In this document: one piece after another, positions 6,301 to 12,555 of the stretch
How the letters are laid out: each line of letters begins with the position of its first letter
Position numbering within the stretch: the stretch's first letter is position 1
From: Bacillota bacterium
Lineage (GTDB): Bacteria > Bacillota > Bacilli > Paenibacillales > NBRC-103111
Direction: 5' to 3'
Length of the DNA: 14,040 nt
Assembly (NCBI GenBank): GCA_023391955.1
Contig: JAEWAA010000052.1
Coordinates: 1-14,040, forward strand
The notes under the pieces: generated by a model
The model's input: the letters and a program-made list of their open reading frames with translations, nothing else
Databases searched by the model: none
Told to the model about the DNA's origin: nothing
Position numbers and translations under genes: made by a program

Positions 6301-6885
6301 ATGACTAGGAAAAAGGATGAAATTCTGTTGCTCTTAACTGACCGCTGGTGCGATTGGGAAGCAAGCTATGCCATTGCCGTCGCCAATTCCTTTACGGATT
6401 ATACCGTTAAGACCGTTGCCCTGGATCAAACTCCCAAACAGTCCATGGGCGGCGTTAAAGCATATGTGGATGTTTCCATAAGTGATTGCTGCAATTTTGA
6501 TGCTCTTGCAATGGTTATTCTTCCGGGCGGCCTTTCCTGGGAAGAAAATGAGTATAGGGAGATTGCTGATTTCATCAGACGAGTCCGGAAACTCGGTATT
6601 CCAATTGCAGCGATTTGCGGGGCAACGACCTTTCTGTGTAAACACGGTTTGCTTGACCATGTAAAGCATACGGGAGACAGCTTGGAGCTTTTCCAAAGTC
6701 AAAAGGGCTATAACGGCCAGATGAATTATTTGTCTGCACAGGTTGTTGTTGATGGAGGATTTATTACTGCCAATGAAACGGCAGCTGTTGAATTTGCTTA
6801 TGAAATTTTCAAGCTGTTACAGGTGGATAGCGACGAAGAGATGGCACAGTGGTTCGATAACTTTCGCAATGGGGCTGTCCGCTAG
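6301..6885 (+). CDS. DJ-1/PfpI family protein (class I glutamine amidotransferase-like)
   Basis: A 194-residue single-domain DJ-1/PfpI protein. The nucleophile elbow is AAICGATTF with Cys106. The conserved acidic partner is probably Glu20 (CDWEASY), and the loop VILPGGLSWEEN (72-83) precedes the elbow, as in B. subtilis YdeA/YoaZ-type proteins. Family members act as stress-induced glyoxalase or deglycase enzymes, proteases or redox sensors, so the activity here is uncertain. ATG 6301 is chosen over TTG 6295 because GGGAG (6290-6294) is 6 bases from the ATG and would touch the TTG. Its GC content is near 43% in three sampled 60-base lines, well below htpG upstream, with more A/T-ending codons, which suggests separate ancestry. 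It is convergent with the XRE-cupin gene. Confidence 0.9.
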   Translation: MTRKKDEILLLLTDRWCDWEASYAIAVANSFTDYTVKTVALDQTPKQSMGGVKAYVDVSISDCCNFDALAMVILPGGLSWEENEYREIADFIRRVRKLGIPIAAICGATTFLCKHGLLDHVKHTGDSLELFQSQKGYNGQMNYLSAQVVVDGGFITANETAAVEFAYEIFKLLQVDSDEEMAQWFDNFRNGAVR

Positions 6886-6913
6886 TCTTATTAAGATGCA
6901 GAGGGGAAGGGGA

Positions 6914-6929
6914 AACTGCCGCGGCAGTT
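6914..6929. repeat. 16-bp perfect palindrome between convergent genes
   Basis: AACTGCCGCGGCAGTT is self-complementary and overlaps the stop codon of the minus-strand regulator. Flanking GGGGAAG (6903-6909) and CTTCCCC (6939-6945) can extend the fold. It could be a weak terminator for the converging genes, but there is no T-tract on either strand. Confidence 0.4.
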
Positions 6930-7479
6930 ATAAATAATCTTCCCCTTCTCCCGCGTCCCTCTGGACGGCAATGAGCACCAAGGCCGTTTCCTCTCCGATA
7001 TTCTTCACTGTATGCGGAACACAGGCGTTCCAGGAAAATGAATCCCCCTCTTCAAACACCCCTTCATCCTCACCCTGCTGGGCCCAAATGGTCCCTTTCA
7101 CCACCAGATGGATTTCCTCGCCGTCATGGGCATGCACCTCCGGACCGGTTGAACCTCCGGACGGAACCTCCACCATCATCATCCGCATGTGGCGGGTTTT
7201 CGCCAGATGCTCCACCCGCAGATGTTCCGAGCCGCTGGCCGTAATCTTCCTCTCATTTTTGCGGATAATCGTCATACGCTCTTCCTTTTGCAAAAGAAGA
7301 TAAGGCAGCGGCACACCCAACGCCCGGGCAATACTCTCCAGTGTGGCAATGGAGGGGGAGGTCCGGCCTGTTTCCACCTGGCTCAGGAAGCCTTGGGATA
7401 ATCCCGTATCCTCACAGATCCGGGCAATGGTGATGCCCTTTTTCTTGCGGATGGCCCGTATGGAGGCACCGATATCCAT
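6928..7479 (-). CDS. XRE-family regulator with C-terminal cupin sensor domain
   Basis: A 183-residue two-domain regulator. Residues 4-60 form an XRE helix-turn-helix (ITIARICEDTGLSQGFLSQV, then TSPSIATLESIARALGV). Residues about 95-172 form a cupin barrel with the metal-binding motif GPEVHAHDGEEIHLVVKG (His116, His118, a Glu at 121 or 122) and a second motif with His156 (PHTVKN). The architecture matches PuuR-like regulators that sense a small ligand. The second ATG (7477-7479) is chosen because AAGGAG then has 7-base spacing; the first ATG at 7483-7485 is too close. It is divergent from the hydrolase/dioxygenase operon across 158 bases holding repeated ATATTAG elements, so it probably controls that operon and itself. 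Its ligand is unknown. Confidence 0.93.
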   Translation of the reverse strand: MDIGASIRAIRKKKGITIARICEDTGLSQGFLSQVETGRTSPSIATLESIARALGVPLPYLLLQKEERMTIIRKNERKITASGSEHLRVEHLAKTRHMRMMMVEVPSGGSTGPEVHAHDGEEIHLVVKGTIWAQQGEDEGVFEEGDSFSWNACVPHTVKNIGEETALVLIAVQRDAGEGEDYL

Positions 7480-7497
7480 AACCATTCTCCTTTAACG

Positions 7498-7607
7498 AAA
7501 TATTAGTAAAACAAATGTTATATTTATATTAGCAAATTTTCATTTGACATGCCAGCTGTATCGGAGTTAAAATAAATATAAATAAACAATTTATATAACT
7601 AATATTT
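7498..7607. promoter_or_regulatory. AT-rich divergent control region with repeated ATATTAG elements
   Basis: ATATTAG followed by TAAA or CAAA occurs at 7500-7510 and 7526-7536, spaced 26 bases apart. The inverse CTAATAT is at 7599-7605. The outermost copies form a 10-bp perfect inverted repeat (AAATATTAGT at 7498-7507, ACTAATATTT at 7598-7607). They flank the rightward promoter, as expected for sites of the divergently encoded XRE-cupin protein. The minus-strand promoter could not be fixed in this AT-rich DNA. Confidence 0.4.
7544..7573 (+). promoter_or_regulatory. Sigma-A promoter of the hydrolase-dioxygenase operon
   Basis: A consensus TTGACA (7544-7549) is followed after 18 bases by TAAAAT (7568-7573), five of six matches. 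Start would be near 7580, giving a leader of about 58 bases. Confidence 0.7.
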
Positions 7608-7637
7608 TTGATACCGGTCAGAGAAGGGAGAAGCAGC

Positions 7638-8288
7638 ATGAAGCAACCGGCTTTTACCTATAAAATCGAGCTGCCTTCCGGGGGCATAAAGCCAAACGAG
7701 CAGCTGCCTGCTTTGTTTACTCTCCATGGAATGGGCTCCAACGAGGAGGATATGGCCGGGCTCACCGCAGCTATAGGCTCCCGCTTCATCCGCATCCATA
7801 TCCGCGGCAGCCTGGAATCGGGGCGCGGCTTTCAATATTACACGCTGCTCGGGTTGGGGAACCCTAACCGGGAAAGCTTCGATACCGCCATCAGGCAATT
7901 GGCGGACTTCATTGCCTACGCCACCGATGCCTATCCTATTGATGCGGGCAAACGTTACATTCTCGGCTTCAGCCAAGGCGCTATTTTGGCCATGACGCTG
8001 GCTTTGACCCAGGGAGACGGTGTGAAGGGTATTATCGCCTTAAACGGATATGTGCCTGAGTTTGTGAAGCAAGAATATACGCTGCGGCCGCTGTCCGGAA
8101 CCTCCCTGTTTATCTCTCACGGGGAGATGGATCAGGTCTTTCCCGTACGGATTGCTTATGAGACCGAGAGTTTTTTCCGGCCCCTCGCCCCGGCGTTGCC
8201 CTTCAAAATTTACCAGGCAGGCCATAGAGTGACCGAGGAGAACAGACAGGATATTGCGAATTGGCTTGAACAGGAGCTATCCAAATAA
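7638..8288 (+). CDS. Alpha/beta hydrolase, phospholipase/carboxylesterase family (MhqD/YodD-like)
   Basis: A 216-residue serine hydrolase of the phospholipase/carboxylesterase family, the usual size. The oxyanion segment is FTLHGMGSNEEDM (His30-Gly31). The nucleophile elbow is GFSQG with Ser112, the acid is Asp165 (ISHGEMDQVFPV), and the base is His196 (QAGHRVTEE), completing the triad. No signal peptide, so cytosolic. It resembles B. subtilis MhqD and YodD, which belong to quinone/catechol resistance operons. ATG 7638 is chosen over the upstream TTG 7608 because AAGGGAG (7624-7630) is 7 bases from it. The dioxygenase gene follows after 20 bases, so they are co-transcribed. A role on ring-cleavage products or thiol adducts is inferred; the substrate is unknown. 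Confidence 0.92.
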   Translation: MKQPAFTYKIELPSGGIKPNEQLPALFTLHGMGSNEEDMAGLTAAIGSRFIRIHIRGSLESGRGFQYYTLLGLGNPNRESFDTAIRQLADFIAYATDAYPIDAGKRYILGFSQGAILAMTLALTQGDGVKGIIALNGYVPEFVKQEYTLRPLSGTSLFISHGEMDQVFPVRIAYETESFFRPLAPALPFKIYQAGHRVTEENRQDIANWLEQELSK

Positions 8289-8308
8289 ATGAATGGGAGT
8301 GAAGGATT

Positions 8309-9082
8309 ATGATGCCGTCTTATTTTTTCGCACATGGGGCGCCTACGATTGTACTGGAGAACCATGCCTATAACGACTTCCTGAAGAGCTTTGCCGCCAA
8401 CCACCCCAAACCCAAAGGGATTGTGGTGTTCTCCGCCCATTGGGAGGAACCCGTCCAAACGGTCAGCGCTGTGGAGGGAAAATATGAAACGATTTATGAT
8501 TTCGGCGGCTTCCAAAAGGAGCTGTACGAGATGACCTATCCGGCGCCGGGAGACCTGGCGTTAAGCCGGAAGGTGTCCGCTTTGTTCGCAGAGCGGGGGA
8601 TTGTCAGTGCGAAGGATGAAACCCGGGGGCTGGACCATGGCGCTTGGGCCGTTCTCAAGCTGCTGTATCCAGAGGCGGATATTCCGGTTGTGGCGCTGTC
8701 CGTCAACAGGCATCTGTCTAACGAGCAGCAGTATGAAATCGGCCGGGCCCTGGCGGAGCTGCGGATGGATGATATTCTCATCAAAGGCAGCGGCGGAACG
8801 GTGCATAATCTGCGGCAGGTGAACTGGGGAGCTGCAGGTGTGGACGGCTGGGCCGCGGACTTCGATCAGTGGCTGGAGGAGAAGCTGGTGAGTTGGGATC
8901 TGCCCGCTCTGTTCCGTTATCAGGAGCTGGCCCCTCAAGCCAGGGCCGCAGTGCCCACCAGTGAGCACTTTATCCCGCTTTTACTGGCCATGGGCGCAGG
9001 AGATGCCACCCGCAAGGCGGAGCTGCTGCACCGGAGCTACCAATATGGCAATCTCAGCCTAAGCGCGTGGGAGTTTAAATAA
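8309..9082 (+). CDS. Class III extradiol ring-cleavage dioxygenase (LigB/DODA family)
   Basis: A 257-residue enzyme of the LigB-type, non-haem iron extradiol dioxygenase superfamily, in the DOPA-4,5-dioxygenase/YgiD branch. Histidines at all the expected places are present: His9 (FFAHGAP), His44 (FSAHWEE), His110 (GLDHGAW), His166 (GGTVHNLR) and His220 (TSEHFIPLL). By family analogy His9, His44 and His220 bind iron and the others act in catalysis. It would open catechol-like rings with O2. ATG 8309 has GGGAG at 8295-8299, 9 bases upstream; ATG 8312 is an alternative. It is second in the operon with the MhqD-like hydrolase, an arrangement that suggests ring opening followed by hydrolysis. The physiological catechol is not known. 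Confidence 0.93.
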   Translation: MMPSYFFAHGAPTIVLENHAYNDFLKSFAANHPKPKGIVVFSAHWEEPVQTVSAVEGKYETIYDFGGFQKELYEMTYPAPGDLALSRKVSALFAERGIVSAKDETRGLDHGAWAVLKLLYPEADIPVVALSVNRHLSNEQQYEIGRALAELRMDDILIKGSGGTVHNLRQVNWGAAGVDGWAADFDQWLEEKLVSWDLPALFRYQELAPQARAAVPTSEHFIPLLLAMGAGDATRKAELLHRSYQYGNLSLSAWEFK

Positions 9083-9126
9083 GTCCCCCAAAAGTGACGT
9101 GATGCTCTGAAGCTTATTCCGGGTAC

Positions 9127-9146
9127 TTTCGGGGGAGCCCCCGAAA
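9127..9146 (+). terminator. Hairpin after the dioxygenase gene
   Basis: TTTCGGGGG (9127-9135) and CCCCCGAAA (9138-9146) make a very stable stem 44 bases after the dioxygenase stop. No T-tract follows on the plus strand, so it may be a partial terminator working with the next hairpin, or only an mRNA 3' stabiliser. Confidence 0.5.
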
Positions 9147-9156
9147 AAGAACGCCC

Positions 9157-9198
9157 AAAAAAATGACCCCCATACCGAATGGTTTGGGGGTCAGGCTT
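9157..9198. terminator. Terminator between convergent genes, best on the minus strand
   Basis: GACCCCC (9165-9171) pairs with GGGGGTC (9186-9192), with inner pairs ACC/GGT around a GAAT loop. On the minus strand the hairpin runs into ATTTTTTT, a good terminator for the small XRE gene at 9206-9538. On the plus strand TTTT at 9197-9200 is a weaker tail for the dioxygenase operon. Confidence 0.8.
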
Positions 9199-9205
9199 TT
9201 CGTAC

Positions 9206-9538
9206 TTATTTTTCCTTATAGTCGACAATCGGTTTGATGATCTGGGAGATCAGCCGGATTTTTTCGGCGGAGCATCCTTCAAGCATGGCGATGATTTCAT
9301 TGCGCATATAGTCGCGTGTGCCGTTGTTGGCGCCGCTTAGAATATATTCCGGCGTTTCCTCCAGCATAATGCACAATTCCGAAAGACGGTCCAGATTAAT
9401 GGGCGTCCGTCCGCGTTCGATTTTGCTGATGTAAGCATTGGAGACATCCAGCTTTTCAGCCAGCTGTTCCTGCGTCAGCCCCTTGCCTTCCCGGGCCTGA
9501 CGGATTCTTTTGCCGATTACCGAGTAGTCAAATGCCAT
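9206..9538 (-). CDS. Small XRE-family transcriptional regulator
   Basis: A 110-residue Cro/CI-type protein. The XRE domain covers about residues 8-63 (LTQEQLAEKLDVSNAYISKI, then RTPINLDRLSELCIML). It is followed by a 45-residue helical tail (TRDYMRNEIIAMLEGCSAEKIRLISQIIKPIV) that probably mediates dimerisation; no sensor or peptidase domain is present. The start at 9538 is chosen because AGGTGA lies 4 bases upstream and homology begins at MAFDYSVIGKRIRQ; an upstream extension of 20 residues has no such support. It is divergent from the tiny membrane protein gene, whose promoter carries TTCA/TGAA repeats, so it may repress that gene. This is inference from layout. Confidence 0.92.
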   Translation of the reverse strand: MAFDYSVIGKRIRQAREGKGLTQEQLAEKLDVSNAYISKIERGRTPINLDRLSELCIMLEETPEYILSGANNGTRDYMRNEIIAMLEGCSAEKIRLISQIIKPIVDYKEK

Positions 9539-9593
9539 ATGATCACCTATCCAAACTATAGCAATCCAGGAAAAAAGGAAACATACATGCAAA

Positions 9594-9616
9594 TTCAACT
9601 TGAACCCCTAAGTTCA
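9594..9616. promoter_or_regulatory. Putative operator over the -35 of the small membrane protein promoter
   Basis: TTCAACTTGAA (9594-9604) is a palindrome around a central C, and a second inverted pair, TGAAC (9601-9605) with GTTCA (9612-9616), overlaps it. Three half-sites thus cover the -35 hexamer and the start of the spacer. A repressor bound here would block the promoter; the neighbouring XRE protein is the obvious candidate. Confidence 0.4.
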
Positions 9617-9628
9617 TTGGTATATAAT
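9600..9628 (+). promoter_or_regulatory. Sigma-A promoter of the small membrane protein gene
   Basis: TTGAAC (9600-9605), a 17-base spacer and a perfect TATAAT (9623-9628) predict a start near 9635, about 52 bases before the short gene at 9687. Confidence 0.75.
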
Positions 9629-9686
9629 AGGGGAAGGAAAAAATTACATAACCTGTGTTCCTCAGACAAGAAAGGGTGGCTAATGG

Positions 9687-9797
9687 ATGGCCCTTATCAT
9701 CATTATGTTCGGCCTCGGCTTCACCGGAGTTGCCATCATCACAATCTTGGAGGTCTCTTATAGGAAAAAAATGAAGGAAGAATCCACAAAAGAGTAG
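9687..9797 (+). CDS. 36-residue single-pass membrane protein
   Basis: A short frame (ATG 9687, TAG 9795-9797) encodes 36 residues. Residues 2-21 are a continuous hydrophobic stretch (ALIIIMFGLGFTGVAIITIL), long enough for one membrane helix. A basic and acidic tail follows (EVSYRKKMKEESTKE), which predicts an outside N-terminus and a cytosolic C-terminus by the positive-inside rule. AAAGGGTGG (9671-9679) is a fitting ribosome site 7 bases upstream, and a TAA at 9681 in the same frame fixes the start. It has a dedicated promoter (9600-9628) and a terminator (9889-9923), which supports it as a real transcribed gene. I do not recognise a family. It could be a regulatory microprotein, a membrane-stress peptide or a type I toxin-like peptide; nothing seen decides this. 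Confidence 0.65.
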   Translation: MALIIIMFGLGFTGVAIITILEVSYRKKMKEESTKE

Positions 9798-9888
9798 TGT
9801 AAAACGGAGAGGGAATCCGCCGCAAACCATATTTTTGGAAAAGTAAGAAATCAAGAGGATTTCTCTGTATTATGAAGGAAATATGAAG

Positions 9889-9923
9889 AAAATGGGGCCC
9901 CATTCCGGCGAGCCTCATTTTTT
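9889..9923 (+). terminator. Probable terminator after the small membrane protein gene
   Basis: AATGGGGC (9891-9898) pairs with GCCTCATT (9912-9919), with one G-T wobble, and flanking A/T bases extend the stem into a T6 run. The left arm is also part of a 14-bp palindrome (AATGGGGCCCCATT, 9891-9904). It ends just before the next promoter. Confidence 0.6.
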
Positions 9924-9933
9924 GTCATTTTTC

Positions 9934-9962
9934 TTGATAATGTTGGGCCTTTTCTGTATAAT
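9934..9962 (+). promoter_or_regulatory. Strong sigma-A promoter of the carboxyspermidine operon
   Basis: TTGATA (9934-9939), a 17-base spacer and a perfect TATAAT (9957-9962) predict a start near 9969. The leader to the start codon is about 37 bases. Confidence 0.85.
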
Positions 9963-10005
9963 CGTGCTTGTTTGATTTTTAATCTGTGAATTGGGGGTTA
10001 GTGAG

Positions 10006-11205
10006 TTGGGAAAAGCTCTGATTATTGGCGCCGGCGGCGTTGCAAGTGTTGTTGTGCACAAGTGTTGCCAGAATCCGGACGTTTTCGAGGAAATTTGCAT
10101 TGCCAGCCGCACGAAAGAGAAGTGCGACGCGCTCGCGGCCAAGCTTGACGGAGGCAAAACGAAGATTCAGACTGCCAAGCTTGATGCTGATAATACGGAT
10201 GAGGTGATTGCCCTCATTAAGAGCTTTGGCCCGGATGTGGTCATTAACGTGGCTCTCCCCTATCAGGATTTGACCATTATGGACGCGTGTCTGGCTACCG
10301 GAGTCCACTATGTGGATACGGCCAACTATGAGCCGCCGGAAGTGCCGAAGTTTGAATATAAATGGCAATGGGCTTACCGGGAAAGATTCGAGAAGGCCGG
10401 CATCACCGCCCTCCTGGGCAGCGGCTTCGATCCCGGCGTAACCGGCGTATTCTGCGCCTATGCCCAAAAGCATCATTTCGACGAAATTCATTCCATTGAT
10501 ATTGTGGATGCCAACGCCGGGGATCACGGTTATCCCTTCGCCACCAACTTCAACCCGGAGATCAATATCCGGGAAATTACCGCCAACGGCCGGTACTGGG
10601 AGAATGGTGAATGGATCGAAACCCCGCCGTTGTCCGAGAAGAAGACCTATGATCTGCCGGAAATCGGACCGAAGAACATCTACCTGCTGTACCATGAGGA
10701 GCTGGAATCCCTGGCCCTGAACATCAAGGGCTTGAAGAAAATCCGCTTCTGGATGACCTTCTCCGACAATTACCTGAACCATCTGAAGGTATTGGAGAAT
10801 GTGGGCATGACCTCCATCGAGCCGATTATGTTCGAAGGCCGCGAGATCATCCCGCTGCACTTCCTGAAGGCGATTCTGCCTGACCCGGCCTCCCTGGGTC
10901 CCCGCACCAAGGGCAAAACCAACATCGGCTGCATTATCCAAGGCATCAAGGACGGCAAGCCCAAGACCTATTATGTCTACAACGTTTGTGTGCATGAGGA
11001 GTGTTACGCGGAAGTGGGCTCCCAAGCCATCTCCTACACCACCGGTGTGCCTGCCATGATCGGCGCTATGATGATTCTGAAGGGCATCTGGAAGAAGCCC
11101 GGCGTATACAATATCGAAGAGTTCGATCCGGATCCGTTTATGGAAGAACTGAACAAACAAGGTTTGCCGTGGCAGGAGGATTTCTCCCCCACGCTTCTCG
11201 ATTAA
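10006..11205 (+). CDS. Carboxynorspermidine/carboxyspermidine synthase (saccharopine dehydrogenase family)
   Basis: A 399-residue saccharopine dehydrogenase-family enzyme of the carboxy(nor)spermidine dehydrogenase type. It joins aspartate semialdehyde with putrescine or diaminopropane and reduces the imine with NADPH, giving carboxyspermidine or carboxynorspermidine. The N-terminal Rossmann motif is LIIGAGGVASVV (5-16), with ASRTKEK (33-39) after the second strand favouring NADP. Family blocks such as NVALPYQDLTIMDACL, YVDTANYEPPE and GSGFDPGVTGVFCAY are visible. The start is TTG 10006: GGGGG (9993-9997) is 8 bases upstream and homologues begin MGKxLIIGAGG. TTG 9991 in the same frame has no ribosome site. 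The decarboxylase gene follows after 16 bases. Paired with it, the assignment is firm; whether spermidine or norspermidine is made is open. Confidence 0.93.
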   Translation: MGKALIIGAGGVASVVVHKCCQNPDVFEEICIASRTKEKCDALAAKLDGGKTKIQTAKLDADNTDEVIALIKSFGPDVVINVALPYQDLTIMDACLATGVHYVDTANYEPPEVPKFEYKWQWAYRERFEKAGITALLGSGFDPGVTGVFCAYAQKHHFDEIHSIDIVDANAGDHGYPFATNFNPEINIREITANGRYWENGEWIETPPLSEKKTYDLPEIGPKNIYLLYHEELESLALNIKGLKKIRFWMTFSDNYLNHLKVLENVGMTSIEPIMFEGREIIPLHFLKAILPDPASLGPRTKGKTNIGCIIQGIKDGKPKTYYVYNVCVHEECYAEVGSQAISYTTGVPAMIGAMMILKGIWKKPGVYNIEEFDPDPFMEELNKQGLPWQEDFSPTLLD

Positions 11206-11221
11206 GGAAGTGAGCACATAC

Positions 11222-12361
11222 ATGGATATTGACTTCGGGGCGCTGCCCTCACCCTGTTATATCGTGGACGAACGGCTTCTGGTGAAGAATCTGGAGATTC
11301 TGGATTCGGTGCAGAAACGCACGGACTGCAATATTCTGCTGGCCCTGAAGGGCTTCGCCATGCATGAGGTATTCCCGCTGGTGGGCCAATACCTCAAGGG
11401 TGTGACCGCCAGCTCCCTTCACGAGGCCCGGTTGGGCCGCGAGAAGATGGGCAAGGAGGTTCACGCTTACGCCCCTGCATATGTGGACCGGGAATTCGAT
11501 GAGCTGCTTGGTTACATTGACCACATTGTCTTCAATTCCTTCCATCAGTGGAAGAAGTACAAGGACAAGGTGCAGGCTGTTCCCGGCAAAAAAATCGAAG
11601 TGGGCATCCGCATCAATCCGCAATATTCGGAGGGACGCACGCCCATCTATGATCCCTGCTACGCGCATTCCCGCCTGGGCGTCACCCTGGATCAGTTCCG
11701 GGGCGATGAGCTGGACGGAGTGGACGGGCTTCACTTCCACACCATGTGCCAGCAGAACTCCGATACCCTGGAGCGGACCGTTGCCGTGGTGGAGGAAAAG
11801 TTCGGCGAGCACCTGAAAAAGCTCAAGTGGCTCAACATGGGCGGCGGACACCACATCACCCGTGACGATTATGATGTGGACCGGCTGGTTCGTGTAATCA
11901 ACCGCCTGAAGGAAACCTACGGCTTCCAGGTGTATCTGGAGCCGGGGGAAGCGGTAGCCCTGAACTCCGGCTTTATGGTGGCCACGGTAGAGGATATTAT
12001 CTACAATGGCATGGATATCGCCATTCTCGATACCTCCGCGGCAAACCATATGCCCGATGTGCTGGAGATGCCGTACCGGCCGGAAATCATCGGCGCCGGC
12101 GAGCCCCAGCAATACCCGCATACGTATCGTTTGGGCGGGCTGACCTGCCTGGCCGGAGACGTGATCGGCGATTATTCCTTCCCGAAGCCTCTGGAGCCTG
12201 GAGATAAGCTGGTGTTTACGGATATGGCCATCTATTCCATGGTCAAAACCAATATGTTCAACGGCGTCAACCTGCCGGCCATTGCCACCTTCAACGAAGC
12301 GAACGGCATCAAGGTTGTGCGGGAGTTCGGGTATCAGGATTACGCCTCGCGTCTGTCCTGA
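11222..12361 (+). CDS. nspC: Carboxynorspermidine/carboxyspermidine decarboxylase
   Basis: A 379-residue PLP-dependent, fold-type III (alanine racemase-like) decarboxylase of the NspC family (about 377 residues in Vibrio). It removes the carboxyl group from carboxyspermidine or carboxynorspermidine to give the finished triamine. The PLP lysine is Lys43 (LLALKGFAM). The glycine-rich phosphate loop is LNMGGGHHIT, EPGE is at 240-243, and the active-site Cys segment from the partner subunit is TCLAGDVIGDY with Cys309 and Asp313. ATG 11222 fits the family N-terminus (LPSPCYIVDE near residue 8); GTG 11210 in the same frame is a possible longer start. The gene is the second of the two-gene operon and is followed by a terminator. 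The enzyme acts as a cytosolic homodimer by family knowledge. Confidence 0.95.
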   Translation: MDIDFGALPSPCYIVDERLLVKNLEILDSVQKRTDCNILLALKGFAMHEVFPLVGQYLKGVTASSLHEARLGREKMGKEVHAYAPAYVDREFDELLGYIDHIVFNSFHQWKKYKDKVQAVPGKKIEVGIRINPQYSEGRTPIYDPCYAHSRLGVTLDQFRGDELDGVDGLHFHTMCQQNSDTLERTVAVVEEKFGEHLKKLKWLNMGGGHHITRDDYDVDRLVRVINRLKETYGFQVYLEPGEAVALNSGFMVATVEDIIYNGMDIAILDTSAANHMPDVLEMPYRPEIIGAGEPQQYPHTYRLGGLTCLAGDVIGDYSFPKPLEPGDKLVFTDMAIYSMVKTNMFNGVNLPAIATFNEANGIKVVREFGYQDYASRLS

Positions 12362-12421
12362 GAAGCTGACAGCCGGAATCACTTCGAATAGGCAGGGTAA
12401 CCCCTGCACAGGTATTGAACG

Positions 12422-12455
12422 AACCCTCTCCGGGTAATGACCGGAGAGGGTTTTT
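12422..12455 (+). terminator. Rho-independent terminator after nspC
   Basis: AACCCTCTCCGG (12422-12433) and CCGGAGAGGGTT (12441-12452) form a perfect 12-bp stem with a 7-base loop, ending in TTTTT. A smaller hairpin (GCAGGG/CCCTGC, 12392-12407) lies between it and the stop codon. Confidence 0.95.
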
Positions 12456-12555
12456 GCATGTGGGCAGAAGGGGGTTTGGGGGTGTGATGGGAGGCGAGGG
12501 GAGCGTGCATTTGTCTTTGTCTGCTGCCAGTAGTGCTGTGTCTGGAAGGGGAGCC

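Noticed and set aside
9553..9560. Extended -10 (TGCTATAGT on the minus strand) for the small XRE gene
   Set aside because: It would place the transcription start almost on the ribosome site, leaving no room for a normal leader; no -35 was found.
9539..9763. 74-codon plus-strand frame across the XRE/small-protein intergenic region
   Set aside because: It starts upstream of the promoter at 9600-9628, has an implausible His/Arg-rich composition and overlaps the better-supported 36-codon frame.
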